From: Alistipes montrealensis
GTDB lineage: Bacteria; Bacteroidota; Bacteroidia; Bacteroidales; Rikenellaceae
NCBI RefSeq assembly: GCF_018362775.1
Contig: NZ_JAGYXY010000001.1
Location: 635,126-699,125, forward strand
Direction of reading: 5' to 3'
Length of the DNA: 64,000 nt
Part shown: positions 28,220 to 38,872 of the stretch, piece by piece
How the letters are laid out: the number at the start of each line of letters is the position of its first letter
How positions within the stretch are numbered: the first letter of the stretch is position 1
Made by a program: the position numbers and the translations under genes
Notes under the pieces: generated by a model
The model's input: only the letters and a program-made list of their open reading frames with translations
Told to the model about the DNA's origin: nothing
Databases searched by the model: none

Positions 28220-29068
28220 TTACATCACAAAAAGCATATACACAAAGACGAACGGCGCCGAAAGCAGCATGGCATCGAAGCGGTCGAGCACCCCGCCATG
28301 GCCGGGAATCAGCGTTCCCGAATCCTTGACGCCGGCAGCGCGTTTGAACATCGACTCCACCAGATCGCCCAGCACGCCGGTGACGGCCGCGACGAGCGCC
28401 AGTCCGGCCCACACCCAGTAGTTGCCATCCTGTACATAAGCAGCAACGAGTCCCATCGCCACGGCCCCGATGATCCCGCCGAAGAACCCTTCCCACGATT
28501 TCTTGGGCGAGAGACGTTCGCAGAGGCGGTGTTTACCGATGGACATGCCCACCAGGTAGGCGAAAACATCGTTGGCCCAGATAATGAAGACATAGAAAAG
28601 CATCACCCAGGGACTCCACGTTTCGCTGCCGATGATCGGGATGTAGCACATCAGCGAAAAAGGCAGCGCCACATAGACGACGCCCATAAAAGTTATGCCG
28701 ATATTGGCGGCGGGATTTTCACGCCGGCGGTAGAGTTCGCAGATAAACATCGCGGGCAGCAGCAACAGCAGGAAAGCCATCCCGCAGGCAAAAGCCTGCC
28801 GGGCGCTGCCGAGAATCTCGATGTCATCCGAAACGAATGCAAAGTTCAGTGCAAAAAGAACGAGTCCCGCAACCAGTCCGACGACCCGCTGGGGTTTGTT
28901 GCCCTGCTCTTCGGCCAGCGAATAGAACTCCGTCATGCCGACGGCCAGCAACGCCGCCAGCAGCAGGCCGAAACTCCATTGCGACCATGCGATAGCCCCC
29001 AGCATCACCACGGCGAGGATAGCCCCGCTCATCGTGCGCACCCAGAGGTTCTTCATTTTTTCACTCAT
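28220..29068 (-). CDS. cdsA: Phosphatidate cytidylyltransferase (CDP-diacylglycerol synthase)
   Basis: A 282-residue polytopic enzyme that activates phosphatidic acid with CTP, the first step of phospholipid head-group synthesis. The signature near the C-terminus is complete: SMFKRAAGVKDSGTLIPGHGG followed by LDRFDA. SPKKSWEGFFGG, also conserved, lies near residue 190. Seven to eight hydrophobic helices are visible. It sits between ftsH (33 nt upstream) and psd (19 nt downstream), so membrane lipid synthesis and membrane protein quality control are co-expressed here. Confidence 0.96.
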   Translation of the reverse strand: MSEKMKNLWVRTMSGAILAVVMLGAIAWSQWSFGLLLAALLAVGMTEFYSLAEEQGNKPQRVVGLVAGLVLFALNFAFVSDDIEILGSARQAFACGMAFLLLLLPAMFICELYRRRENPAANIGITFMGVVYVALPFSLMCYIPIIGSETWSPWVMLFYVFIIWANDVFAYLVGMSIGKHRLCERLSPKKSWEGFFGGIIGAVAMGLVAAYVQDGNYWVWAGLALVAAVTGVLGDLVESMFKRAAGVKDSGTLIPGHGGVLDRFDAMLLSAPFVFVYMLFVM

Positions 29069-29101
29069 CAGTTTTTAAGGGTGTAGTGGGTTTCAGACGG
29101 G

Positions 29102-31198
29102 TTATTTGGGTTCGGGAGCGGCGACGGACGGTGCTACGGGAGCCGGCTGGGTCGCAGCGGCATCGGCCTTGGCCGGTTCTCCGGCGACAGCCGCGGCCTG
29201 CTTTCCGGCCTTCGGCTCCTCTTCGGCCGACTGGCCTCCCCCGGCCTTGGCTTTCGCCTCGGCTTCCCGGCGTTCACGTTCGATATCTTTCTTGCGCTTG
29301 CCGAAAATGCGCTCCACATCCTCGGTGAAGACCACCTCGCGGGACAACAGCAGTTCGGCCAGTTCTTTCAGGCCGTCAGCATGCTCACGGAGCACCTTCT
29401 CGGCCATCTTATAGGCCTTCTCGATCACCTGTTTGGCCTCGGCGTCGATCTGCTGGGCCGTCTGTTCCGAATAAGGTTTCGTGAAGGTCATGTCGCTCTG
29501 GCCCGTGGAGTCGTAGTAAGACAGCGTACCCACGTTTTCACTCATGCCGTAGTAAGCTACCATGGCATAAGCCTGCTTGGTGACGCGCTCCAGGTCGTTG
29601 AGAGCCCCGGTCGAAATTTCGCCGAAGGTCAGTTGTTCCGAGACGCGGCCGCCCAGCGTCGCGGCCAGTTCGTCCATCATCTGCTCGCGCGTGGTGATTT
29701 GACGCTCTTCGGGCAGATACCATGCTGCGCCGAGCGCTTTGCCGCGCGGGATAATCGTCACCTTGATTAGCGGACTGGCATTTTCCAGAATCCAGCTTAC
29801 CGTGGCGTGGCCCGCCTCGTGGAAAGCGATCACGCGCTTCTCCTCGTCGGTGATGATCTTATTCTTGCGCTCCAAGCCACCCACGATACGGTCGATGGCA
29901 GCGAGGAAATCCTCTTTCGAGATGAATTTCTTGTTGTGGCGGGCGGCGATCAGCGCGGCCTCGTTGCAGACATTGGCGATGTCGGCGCCCGAGAAGCCCG
30001 GGGTCTGGCGCGCCAGGAACGAACGGTCGAGCTGCGGATCGAGCTTCAGCGGACGCAGGTGGACGTTGAAAATCTCCTCGCGCTCCTTCACGTCGGGAAG
30101 TCCCACCTCGATCTGGCGGTCGAAACGCCCGGCGCGCATCAGCGCCTTGTCGAGGATGTCGGCGCGGTTCGTAGCCGCGAGCACGATGACACCCGTATTG
30201 GTCTGGAAGCCGTCCATCTCGGTAAGAAGCTGGTTCAGCGTATTTTCACGTTCGTCGTTGCCCGAGAATCCGGCGTTCTTGCCGCGGGCGCGGCCGATGG
30301 CATCGATCTCGTCGATGAAGACGATGCACGGAGCCTTCTGCTTGGCCTGTTCGAAAAGGTCCCGCACACGCGAAGCGCCCACGCCGACGAACATTTCGAC
30401 GAAATCGGAACCCGAAATCGAAAGGAACGGCACGTTGGCCTCCCCTGCGACAGCCTTGGCCAGCAGGGTTTTACCCGTTCCCGGAGGGCCTACGAGCAGC
30501 GCGCCCTTGGGAATCTTGGCGCCCAGTTCCTTGTATTTGTCAGCCTTCTTGAGGAAATCGACGATCTCCATGATCTCGACCTTCGCTTCCTCCAGACCCG
30601 CTACGTCCTTGAACGTCACGCGCTTGGAGTTGTCCTTATCGAAGACCTGCGCTTTGGCTTTGCCGACGTTCATAATGCCTCCTCCGCCGCCGGCTCCCGC
30701 GCCGCGCGACATCGAGCGCATGACGAAAAACCAGGCGCCGATGATTACGACCCACGGCAACAGGTTGATAAGCAGCGAAGTCCAATCGTTGGCCTTGTTT
30801 TCATAAATCACCGGGACAACCTGCCCCGACTGCTCCTCGGCGGCTTTGAGGTCCTCGCGGAACGAGTCCACCGAACCGATGGTGAAAATCAGTTGCGCTC
30901 CCGACTCGGGAAGGCGTTTAAAACGCTTGTCCACCGAGTCGTTGCGGTACTTGTCGCCGGCCTCTTTCTTGAGGAATACCTGAGCCTGGTCGCGGTTTAC
31001 AACCTGGATTTTCTCCACGTCGCCCTTCTCCACCATCTCCTGCACGGTAGCCCAGTCACTGGGCAGCGGCGTGTCGTTGACATCGCCGAAAACATACCAG
31101 CCGATGATGAAAGCGGCAATCAGGCCGTAAATCCACAACATCGAGGGCCGCGGCATGTTCATATTCATTTTATTGTTGTTCTTGCTTTTCTGTGCCAT
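29102..31198 (-). CDS. ftsH: ATP-dependent membrane zinc protease FtsH
   Basis: A 698-residue AAA+ protease that extracts and degrades membrane and regulatory proteins. N-terminal transmembrane helices lie at about residues 20-36 and 145-160, around a periplasmic domain. Walker A is [13 protein letters not shown], Walker B is [12 protein letters not shown], and the pore motif region [13 protein letters not shown] is present. The zinc site is HEAGH ([12 protein letters not shown]). The last about 60 residues are an Ala/Pro/Lys-rich low-complexity tail. It follows rsfS by 8 nt. In other bacteria FtsH tunes LPS and phospholipid balance, which fits the cdsA and psd neighbours. Confidence 0.98.
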   Translation of the reverse strand: MAQKSKNNNKMNMNMPRPSMLWIYGLIAAFIIGWYVFGDVNDTPLPSDWATVQEMVEKGDVEKIQVVNRDQAQVFLKKEAGDKYRNDSVDKRFKRLPESGAQLIFTIGSVDSFREDLKAAEEQSGQVVPVIYENKANDWTSLLINLLPWVVIIGAWFFVMRSMSRGAGAGGGGGIMNVGKAKAQVFDKDNSKRVTFKDVAGLEEAKVEIMEIVDFLKKADKYKELGAKIPKGALLVGPPGTGKTLLAKAVAGEANVPFLSISGSDFVEMFVGVGASRVRDLFEQAKQKAPCIVFIDEIDAIGRARGKNAGFSGNDERENTLNQLLTEMDGFQTNTGVIVLAATNRADILDKALMRAGRFDRQIEVGLPDVKEREEIFNVHLRPLKLDPQLDRSFLARQTPGFSGADIANVCNEAALIAARHNKKFISKEDFLAAIDRIVGGLERKNKIITDEEKRVIAFHEAGHATVSWILENASPLIKVTIIPRGKALGAAWYLPEERQITTREQMMDELAATLGGRVSEQLTFGEISTGALNDLERVTKQAYAMVAYYGMSENVGTLSYYDSTGQSDMTFTKPYSEQTAQQIDAEAKQVIEKAYKMAEKVLREHADGLKELAELLLSREVVFTEDVERIFGKRKKDIERERREAEAKAKAGGGQSAEEEPKAGKQAAAVAGEPAKADAAATQPAPVAPSVAAPEPK

Positions 31199-31206
31199 AA
31201 TTCGGA

Positions 31207-31557
31207 TTACTCTTCGTATTCATACTTCACCAACGGCGCATCGGCCCACAGCTCTTCGAGCTTGTAGAAGCCGCGCAACTCGGTCTGGAAGATGTGAACG
31301 ACCACGTCCACATAGTCCATGGCGATCCATACGCCGTTCTGCTGGCCTTCGATGCGCCAGACCTTTTCGCCCAGCGTTTCGAGTACCTTCTCTTCGATTC
31401 CGGAGGCGATGGCGCACACCTGTGTCGTGGAGTCGGCGTTGCAGACCACGAAATGCGAACAGATTGCCCCGTCGAATCCCGAGAGGTCCAACGATACAAT
31501 ATTCTTACCTTTTTTATCTTCAATCGCGCTGACGATCGTTTCGATCAGTTTATTCAT
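31207..31557 (-). CDS. rsfS: Ribosomal silencing factor
   Basis: A 116-residue RsfS/Iojap family protein that binds ribosomal protein uL14 and blocks subunit joining in starvation. Family marks are IVSLDLSGFDGAICSHFVVCNADSTTQV (split over residues 20-47), WRIEGQQNGVWIAMDYVDVVVHIF and FYKLEELWADAP. Length is normal. It heads the rsfS-ftsH-cdsA-psd-permease-RFK::ahcY unit, with a -7 box about 30 nt upstream of its ATG. Confidence 0.96.
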   Translation of the reverse strand: MNKLIETIVSAIEDKKGKNIVSLDLSGFDGAICSHFVVCNADSTTQVCAIASGIEEKVLETLGEKVWRIEGQQNGVWIAMDYVDVVVHIFQTELRGFYKLEELWADAPLVKYEYEE

Positions 31558-31585
31558 AAATGTTCAATAGATATCTATAACCTTA

Positions 31586-31593
31586 CAAAGGTA
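31586..31593 (-). promoter_or_regulatory. -7 box of the rsfS-ftsH-cdsA-psd unit
   Basis: TACCTTTG on the minus strand, 28 nt before the rsfS ATG. Confidence 0.75.
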
Positions 31594-31708
31594 TGAAAAG
31601 AGAATGAGATTTGAAAATAACCGATTAAAAATCGCGCCGCACAAGCCATATTGTTTCGGGATTATTCCGATTATTCGTTCCCTGCGGCCCCGATTTAGTT
31701 TTTTTCAC

Positions 31709-31716
31709 TACATTTG
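31709..31716 (+). promoter_or_regulatory. -7 box of the 31748 lipoprotein gene
   Basis: TACATTTG, an exact TAnnTTTG match, 31 nt before the start codon, preceded by a T-rich -33 region. Confidence 0.68.
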
Positions 31717-31747
31717 AACACTCACAAACTCACTCCAATGCAAATTT

Positions 31748-32311
31748 ATGAAAAGAATCTTCATGCTCTGCCTGGCCGGCGCACTCGCCCTGGCCGCCAC
31801 ATCCTGTAAGGACGACAACGAAACCGTCACCATGCAGACGATCACCGTCAACGGTCTGATCAACGAGGTCAAAAGCGCCTTCTACAGAGAAAATCCGGCC
31901 GAACACGGGGACGAGGCCTCGTTCACTCTCATCCTGCTCAAGGATGCATTTTCACAAATTCCGGAAGACCAACCCTCTTTCTTCGTCGGAATCGAGCTGT
32001 CGGAATCGCTTTACGGCAAGACCATCGACCTGACCAAACCCGTCGTAAAGAGCGGAACGCTCGAACCCTACCTCGACATCATAGCAACAATCGACGGTTC
32101 GTCGTTCGAAATCGACAACTCCGAAGGATCGATCGACATCTCCGTCGAAGGGAAAGACACACCGTTCACCATTACATCGGGAACCCTGAAGGCGACCAAA
32201 AACGGCGGAGAGTTTTCCGTCAAACTCTCCGTAAACCTCTCCAACGGCAGTTCGGCCTCGGCCGACTGGACGGGAAAGGCGACGAAAATGAAAACGAATA
32301 ACCCCGAATAA
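31748..32311 (+). CDS. Unrecognised small lipoprotein
   Basis: A 187-residue protein of unknown function. The N-terminus MKRIFMLCLAGALALAATSC is a clear lipoprotein signal. The acidic residues after the Cys (KDDNE) are common in Bacteroidetes surface lipoproteins. The rest is rich in Ser, Thr and alternating hydrophobics, predicts beta-strands, and has no Cys or obvious catalytic motif. It has its own promoter and terminator and stands alone between rsfS and oxyR. A ligand-binding or adhesin-like beta-sandwich is a guess only. Confidence 0.82.
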   Translation: MKRIFMLCLAGALALAATSCKDDNETVTMQTITVNGLINEVKSAFYRENPAEHGDEASFTLILLKDAFSQIPEDQPSFFVGIELSESLYGKTIDLTKPVVKSGTLEPYLDIIATIDGSSFEIDNSEGSIDISVEGKDTPFTITSGTLKATKNGGEFSVKLSVNLSNGSSASADWTGKATKMKTNNPE

Positions 32312-32319
32312 AACCAAAC

Positions 32320-32345
32320 GCGCCCGGCAGGAAGCTGCCGGGCGC
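32320..32345. terminator. GC-rich hairpin between the lipoprotein gene and oxyR
   Basis: A perfect 10-bp stem GCGCCCGGCA / TGCCGGGCGC encloses a 6-nt loop, between two converging stop codons. The flanks are only mildly T/A rich. Confidence 0.75.
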
Positions 32346-32370
32346 ATTCGTTATTGATGGAAGCGAGGGG

Positions 32371-33270
32371 CTATGCCTTCGCACCCGGAACATTGGCCAG
32401 GATGGTCTCGGTCAGGGCCCGGATAATCGAGTTCTTGACATACGTGCGGCGCACGGCAACGGCGATCTTGCGCGAAGTGGCTCCCTTCGAAAGGGTTTTC
32501 AGGCGGTCGCGGCGGTCGGCGGGGATGTATTCGACAGCCATTTCGGGGATGATCGTCAGACACGACGTACAGTCGACGATGCGCATCAGCGTATCCAGCG
32601 ACCCCGATTCGAACGAATAGTGCGACGGCATCGAGCGCCGGGCCTGGCACAGTTCGATGATCTGGTCGCGCATGCAGTTGCCGGGGCTCAGGATCACCAG
32701 GTCTTTCAGGTCGATCTCCTCGATGCGGATATTCTGCCGCTCGTAAAGCGGATTTTCGGGCGACACGTACGCATAGAACCGGTCGTTGAAAAGTTCCTGT
32801 TCGAGGATGCCCTCGCCGCAGGTTCCGCTGGCGACCAGCGCCGCGTCGATGCGGTCGCGCTTGAGCGCCTCGACAATGTCCGAAGTGATCATCTCGGATA
32901 TTTCCAGTTCGACCTTCGGGTAGTCGTGCACGAAAGCCGGAATGAATTTATGCAGCAGGTAGGGTGCAATGGTCGGGATGACGCCCAGCCGCAGCTTGCC
33001 GGCAGTTTCGCCCTTGAGTTCCGCAACGGCCTCGCGGATGTAGTTGTAGGCCTTGATCGTCTCGCGGGCCTGCTCCAGCACGACCTCGCCCGCTTCGGTG
33101 GGAATAACAGGCTTTTTCGAGCGGTCGAGAAGCACCACGCCCAACTCCTCTTCGAGAGCCTTAACCTGCATGCTCAAAGACGGTTGTGTCACAAAACAAT
33201 GTTCGGCGGCAAGCGAAAAACTGCCACAGTTGGCTACGGCCAGCAAATATTCAAGTTGGATAATCGTCAT
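32371..33270 (-). CDS. oxyR: OxyR-type LysR family peroxide sensor
   Basis: A 299-residue LysR regulator. Residues 1-60 are the winged helix-turn-helix (GSFSLAAEHCFVTQPSLSMQVKALEEELG). From about 90 on is the effector domain. Cys199 and Cys208 (SPGNCMRDQIIELC) have the same spacing, and by my count the same numbers, as the redox pair of E. coli OxyR. This supports a disulfide-switched H2O2 sensor rather than a metabolite-binding LysR protein. The gene is divergent from trpS across about 290 nt of promoter-rich DNA. Targets are not adjacent. Confidence 0.93.
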   Translation of the reverse strand: MTIIQLEYLLAVANCGSFSLAAEHCFVTQPSLSMQVKALEEELGVVLLDRSKKPVIPTEAGEVVLEQARETIKAYNYIREAVAELKGETAGKLRLGVIPTIAPYLLHKFIPAFVHDYPKVELEISEMITSDIVEALKRDRIDAALVASGTCGEGILEQELFNDRFYAYVSPENPLYERQNIRIEEIDLKDLVILSPGNCMRDQIIELCQARRSMPSHYSFESGSLDTLMRIVDCTSCLTIIPEMAVEYIPADRRDRLKTLSKGATSRKIAVAVRRTYVKNSIIRALTETILANVPGAKA

Positions 33271-33352
33271 AACAGGCGTCTATTTCAGCAAGCGAAGATA
33301 TAAAAAAAATCTATACTCGACAACTTTTTTAGGCTCCCCGCATGGTTTTTCG

Positions 33353-33360
33353 TATGTTTG
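33353..33360 (+). promoter_or_regulatory. Possible distal -7 box in the oxyR-trpS region
   Basis: TATGTTTG matches TAnnTTTG, but it is about 200 nt upstream of trpS and lacks a clear -33. It could serve a short upstream RNA or be chance. Confidence 0.4.
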
Positions 33361-33402
33361 CGGGAAATAAGTCCGCCGCAGAGACGGGCGGCATTGCGGT
33401 AG

Positions 33403-34686
<1,284 letters not shown>

Positions 34687-34689
34687 CAC

Positions 34690-36471
34690 ATGTCCTTCCG
34701 CACCGACCGCATCTACCTCGAATTCCTCCGGCTGACCCGGAGGCTGTCGAACAGCCAGATCATGATGCTTCTGGCCGTGGTGGTCGGTGTGCTCGCAGGG
34801 CTGGGCACTTACCTGTTCGAGATATTGCTGCACGGCATCAAGAGCGGACTGATACGCTGGTTCCCGGTGGACAGCGCCCATGTCCTCTTTCTGATCTACC
34901 CCGCCATCGGCATCATCCTGGCGACGCTGTTTGTCAAATATATCGTTCGAGACAACATCTCCGAAGGCGTGACACGCGTCCTGTACGCCATGTCGAGCCG
35001 CAACTCGCGCATCGCCCGCCACAACTGCTGGACTTCGATCGTAGGCGGTGCGACGACCATCGGATTCGGCGGATCGGTGGGTCCCGAGGCCCCGATCGTG
35101 CTCACGGGTGCGGCTATCGGCTCGAACATCGGACGACTGGCGCGCCTCAACTACAAGCACACGACGCTGCTGCTCTGCTGCGGCGCGGGAGCCGCTCTGG
35201 CGGCGATCTTCAAAGCCCCGATCACGGGCGTGGTCTTCGTGCTGGAGATCCTGATGCTGGACATCACCGCCGGGTCGGTCATCCCGCTGCTGATCGCCTC
35301 GATCACCGCGACGACGATGGCCTTCATGCTGCGCGGCTTCGACCCGATACTGGCCATCACGCTGGCTCCGGCCGACGCGTTCGAACTGTGGCAGATACCG
35401 CTGTTCATCCTGCTGGGCGGGCTGAGCGGATTGATGTCGTGGTATTTCACGTCGATGAATTCGCGCGTGGGAAACTTCTTCAAGGGCATCGACAAGCAGT
35501 ACAAAAAATGGCTCTGGGGCGGCGCGATCCTCGGTATCCTGATCTTCGTCTTCCCGCCGCTCTACGGCGAAGGTTACGAGGGATTCACCTCCCTGATGCA
35601 CGGCAACGCGCAGGAGCTGTTCAACAACTCGCTCTTCTACCGCTTCCGCGAAATCGACTGGGTCGTCATCCTCTTCGTCATCGCCACGATGTTTTTCAAG
35701 GTCATCGCCATGGCTTCGACCAATGCCGCGGGCGGCGTGGGCGGAACATTCGCCCCGTCGCTGTTCGTCGGAGCCTTCACGGGCGCTTCGCTGGCGCTGG
35801 TCTGCAACACGCTGTTCGGATGGGAGGTGTCGATCGTTTCGTTTACGCTGGTCGGCATGGCAGGCGTCATGTCGGGAGTCATGAAAGCCCCGCTGACCTC
35901 GATCTTCCTCATCGCCGAGCTCTCGAACGGCTACGGACTGTTCATCCCGCTGATGATTACGGCCTGCATCTCGTTCGCCGTGGGCTACTACCTCGACCCC
36001 GATTCGATCTACACCAAGCAACTGCGCCTGAACGGCGAACTGCTGACCCACGACAAAGACCAGTCGGTATTCGTCTTCCTGAAACTCGACGAACTGATGG
36101 AGACCGACTTCCTGCGCATCAAGGAGAACATGACCCTGGGCGACATCGTGCACATCATCTCGACGGCGCGCCGCAACATCTTCCCCGTGATCGACAACTT
36201 CGGCCGCCTGATCGGCGTGGTACAGTTGGACGACCTGCGCGAGGACATGTTCAAGCACGAGAAATACGGACACCCGATCTCGGATTACATGATTCCGCCC
36301 CCGGACCGGATCATGGAGCACGAAGCGATCCTGAGCGTCATGGAGAAATTCGAGGACAAAAGAGCCTGGATGCTGCCCGTCGTGGACAAGCAGGGCCGCT
36401 ACCTGGGATTCATCTCCAAATCGCGCATCCTGAACGCTTACCGCGAACAACTGGTAAAAATACAGCAATAA
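34690..36471 (+). CDS. ClC family chloride channel/antiporter with C-terminal CBS pair
   Basis: A 593-residue ClC protein. The selectivity-filter segment GSVGPEAPIVLTGAAIG (about residues 120-136) keeps the gating Glu in a GPEAP variant of GREGP. A second conserved stretch is GGVGGTFAPSLFVGAFTGA near residue 350. Two CBS domains follow (about 460-520 and 530-593), ending near ILNAYREQL. The retained Glu fits a proton-coupled exchanger as well as a channel. It follows trpS by 3 nt, and the PAS gene begins at the very next base after its stop, so these are likely one transcript. Confidence 0.94.
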   Translation: MSFRTDRIYLEFLRLTRRLSNSQIMMLLAVVVGVLAGLGTYLFEILLHGIKSGLIRWFPVDSAHVLFLIYPAIGIILATLFVKYIVRDNISEGVTRVLYAMSSRNSRIARHNCWTSIVGGATTIGFGGSVGPEAPIVLTGAAIGSNIGRLARLNYKHTTLLLCCGAGAALAAIFKAPITGVVFVLEILMLDITAGSVIPLLIASITATTMAFMLRGFDPILAITLAPADAFELWQIPLFILLGGLSGLMSWYFTSMNSRVGNFFKGIDKQYKKWLWGGAILGILIFVFPPLYGEGYEGFTSLMHGNAQELFNNSLFYRFREIDWVVILFVIATMFFKVIAMASTNAAGGVGGTFAPSLFVGAFTGASLALVCNTLFGWEVSIVSFTLVGMAGVMSGVMKAPLTSIFLIAELSNGYGLFIPLMITACISFAVGYYLDPDSIYTKQLRLNGELLTHDKDQSVFVFLKLDELMETDFLRIKENMTLGDIVHIISTARRNIFPVIDNFGRLIGVVQLDDLREDMFKHEKYGHPISDYMIPPPDRIMEHEAILSVMEKFEDKRAWMLPVVDKQGRYLGFISKSRILNAYREQLVKIQQ

Positions 36472-36810
36472 ATGAAAAGCTCCTTTCCCTGGGCCGAAGA
36501 GGTCGACTGCGCCGTCACGGTGTGCGACACCGAGGGCGTGATCCTCTACATGAACGAAAAGGCGCGCGCGACCTACGCCAAACACGGCGATTTGATCGGC
36601 AGCAACCTGTTCGGCTGTCACGGAGAACGCTCGGGCGAAATCATCCGCCGGCTGCTCGCGACGAACGGCACGAACGCCTATACGATCGAGAAGCAGGGCG
36701 TCCGCAAGATGATTTACCAGACAGCATGGAAGGAGGGCGGAGAAGTCCGCGGGCTGGTGGAAATCTCGATGGAGATACCGGCCGAAATGCCGCACTACAT
36801 ACGGAAATGA
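36472..36810 (+). CDS. Stand-alone PAS-domain protein
   Basis: A 112-residue protein that is essentially one PAS domain: VDCAVTVCDTEGVILYMNEKARATY, GSNLFGCHG, then a C-terminal strand VRGLVEISMEIP. The Cys in NLFGCHG sits where related PAS proteins have GRSL.DC motifs. It has no output domain, so it must signal by binding another protein. Its ATG directly follows the TAA of the ClC gene with zero spacing, which suggests translational coupling and perhaps a link to channel or CBS regulation (inference). A terminator follows at once. Confidence 0.85.
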   Translation: MKSSFPWAEEVDCAVTVCDTEGVILYMNEKARATYAKHGDLIGSNLFGCHGERSGEIIRRLLATNGTNAYTIEKQGVRKMIYQTAWKEGGEVRGLVEISMEIPAEMPHYIRK

Positions 36811-36837
36811 AAAAGGAGGTCTGGGGACCTCCTTTTT
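36810..36837. terminator. Bidirectional terminator between the PAS and YciI genes
   Basis: A perfect 12-bp stem AAAAAGGAGGTC / GACCTCCTTTTT encloses loop TGGG and is followed by G and T4. It begins at the last base of the PAS stop codon. Confidence 0.9.
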
Positions 36838-36840
36838 GTT

Positions 36841-37125
36841 TTAGAGAAAAGCCTCGAACCCGGGCAGGTGCTTCGTGGGCGAGAATTCGACGACCTCGTA
36901 GTCGGCGACGCCGTGGATGCGGAACGGATCTTCACACGTCAGGGCCTCGACGGCTGCGCGGTCCGCGGCACGGCAGAGGATGACGCCTCCCGTGCGGGGA
37001 TTCTGCGGCCCCGAGCAGAGGAACACCCCTTCAGCATAATGCCGGTCAAGGTATTCACGATGCGCCGCGAGGTATCTCTCCACTTCGGCAAGCGGTTTCT
37101 TATAGGAAAGCAGGATAACAAACAT
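36841..37125 (-). CDS. YciI-like protein
   Basis: A 94-residue YCII-domain protein with the ferredoxin-like fold pattern: MFVILLSYKKPLAEVERYLAAHREYLDRH, then GGVILCRAADRAAVEAL and the conserved DPF motif (CEDPFRIHGVADYEVVEF). The family has a conserved His/Asp pair of uncertain activity. It lies 6 nt after kdsD and is the last gene of the Kdo unit. No specific link to Kdo synthesis is known. Confidence 0.9.
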   Translation of the reverse strand: MFVILLSYKKPLAEVERYLAAHREYLDRHYAEGVFLCSGPQNPRTGGVILCRAADRAAVEALTCEDPFRIHGVADYEVVEFSPTKHLPGFEAFL

Positions 37126-37131
37126 TACGCA

Positions 37132-38097
37132 TCACAATTTAATGTCGTAAATCTGGATCACTCCGGAGAGTTTGCCGCCTTCGTCCGTAACGAGCAGCGA
37201 GGTGACCTTGTTGCGGGTCATCATCTTCTCGGCCTCGATAAGTTTTTCGCCCGGAGAGATGGTTTTGGGATTACGCGTGGCAATGTCGGCGGCCGTGATG
37301 TTGAAGAACTCCCCGCGCAGGCGTTCCATCGCGCGGCGCACGTCGCCGTCGGTGACGATGCCTTCGATCCGCTCGCCGTCGCAGATCACGATCAGACCCA
37401 GCCCGCCCTTCGAAATGGCGTGGATCATCTCCGCAGCCGGGCAGTCAGGCGCGACGACAGGCAGGTCGTGGTCGCGCATGACGTTGCCCACGGTCATCAG
37501 CAGACGCCGCCCGAGGCTTCCGCCCGGGTGCAGGCGCGCGAAATCGACGCTCGTAAAGCCCCGCATCTGCATCAGCGACACGGCCAGCGCATCGCCCATG
37601 GCGATCTGCGCCGTGGTCGACGAAGTGGGCGCAAGGTGCAGGATGCAGGCCTCCTCCTTCACCCCTACGTCGAGGTGCACATCGGAGTTCTTGGCCAGCG
37701 CCGAGTCGGGATTTCCGGTCATCGAGACGATCTTATTGCCGTTGGAATGGATGAAAGGAACGATTTTAAGGATTTCGTCGGTCTCGCCCGAATAGGAGAG
37801 GGCCACGACGATATCTTCCTTCGAAATCATGCCCAGATCGCCGTGGAAGGCTTCACCGGGGTGGAGGAAAAAACTCGGGGTTCCGGTCGAAGCGAGCGTC
37901 GCGGCGATCTTGCGCCCCACGAGACCCGACTTGCCCATGCCCGTGATGATGCATTTGCCGCGGCTTTCGAGAATCAGTTCCACAGCCGTCGCGAACGCGT
38001 CGCCGAGGGTGTCTTCCATGCGCTTGAGCGTCAGCATCTCAGTATGGATCGCCTTGCGGGCAACTTCCAGAATCTGCGCCTTCGTAGTATCGGTCAT
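37132..38097 (-). CDS. kdsD: D-arabinose 5-phosphate isomerase (KpsF/GutQ family)
   Basis: A 321-residue enzyme that converts ribulose 5-phosphate to arabinose 5-phosphate, the first committed substrate for Kdo. A SIS domain covers about residues 35-175 (GMGKSGLVGRKIAATLASTGTPSFFLHPGEAFHGDLG, ALSYSGETDEI). Two CBS domains follow, at about 205-321 (VMRDHDLPVV..., GIVTDGDVRRA). Start ATG follows the kdsA stop codon directly. The kdsA and kdsB neighbours support KdsD over other SIS-CBS isomerases. Confidence 0.95.
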   Translation of the reverse strand: MTDTTKAQILEVARKAIHTEMLTLKRMEDTLGDAFATAVELILESRGKCIITGMGKSGLVGRKIAATLASTGTPSFFLHPGEAFHGDLGMISKEDIVVALSYSGETDEILKIVPFIHSNGNKIVSMTGNPDSALAKNSDVHLDVGVKEEACILHLAPTSSTTAQIAMGDALAVSLMQMRGFTSVDFARLHPGGSLGRRLLMTVGNVMRDHDLPVVAPDCPAAEMIHAISKGGLGLIVICDGERIEGIVTDGDVRRAMERLRGEFFNITAADIATRNPKTISPGEKLIEAEKMMTRNKVTSLLVTDEGGKLSGVIQIYDIKL

Positions 38098-38859
38098 TTA
38101 CAGCAAAGATTTAATTAACGGTTCCAGTTCATTGAGCGGCAGCATGTTGGCAGCATCGCTCAGGCCGCGGTCAGGATCGGGGTGCACCTCGAAGAAGAAG
38201 CCGTTGGCTCCGAACGCCCCGGCGGCCCGCGCCATGGCGGGAACGAACTCGCGGTTGCCGCCGGTCTTACCGCCCGCAGCGCCGGGACGCTGCACCGAAT
38301 GGGTGCAGTCCATGATCACCGTAGGGGCGATTTTGAGCATGTCGGGGATATTCCGGAAATCGACAACGAGGTTATTGTAGCCGAACGAATTGCCGCGCTC
38401 GGTAAGCCAGATTTCACCGGCTCCGGCCTCGCGGGCCTTTTCGTAGGGATAGAGCATGTCGGCGCCCGAAAGGAACTGGGCTTTTTTGATGTTCACCGTC
38501 TTTCCGGTCTTCGCCGCGGCGACCAGCAAATCGGTCTGGCGGCAGAGGAAGGCCGGAATCTGGATCACGTCGACGACCTCGCCGACGGGTACGGCCTGCC
38601 ACGATTCGTGGATGTCGGTGAGCAGCCGCAGCCCCCACTTCGCCCGCACGTCGGCAAGCATCTGCAACCCCTTTTCGAGTCCCGGGCCGCGGAACGACGA
38701 AACCGAGGTGCGGTTGGCCTTGTCGAACGAGGCTTTGAAGATGATTTCCGTGCCGAGGGTCCGGTTGATCGCCGTGAGCTTTTCGGCTACGGTATCGAGC
38801 AGTTCGGCCGATTCGATGACGCAGGGTCCTGCGATGAACTTTAGTGACATGGGATTCAA
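38098..38859 (-). CDS. kdsA: 3-deoxy-8-phosphooctulonate synthase
   Basis: A 253-residue aldolase that condenses phosphoenolpyruvate and arabinose 5-phosphate to Kdo-8-phosphate. Key parts are the N-terminal IAGPCVIES, FKASFDKANRTS, LLTDIHE and the C-terminal FFFEVHPDPDRG. Cys13 in AGPC is the residue found in metal-dependent (class II) KdsA enzymes, where E. coli has Asn. A metal-requiring enzyme is therefore expected. A second ATG three codons in (38850) is also possible. It lies 13 nt after the unknown membrane protein gene. Confidence 0.96.
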   Translation of the reverse strand: MNPMSLKFIAGPCVIESAELLDTVAEKLTAINRTLGTEIIFKASFDKANRTSVSSFRGPGLEKGLQMLADVRAKWGLRLLTDIHESWQAVPVGEVVDVIQIPAFLCRQTDLLVAAAKTGKTVNIKKAQFLSGADMLYPYEKAREAGAGEIWLTERGNSFGYNNLVVDFRNIPDMLKIAPTVIMDCTHSVQRPGAAGGKTGGNREFVPAMARAAGAFGANGFFFEVHPDPDRGLSDAANMLPLNELEPLIKSLL

Positions 38860-38872
38860 TTTACCTTAAACA

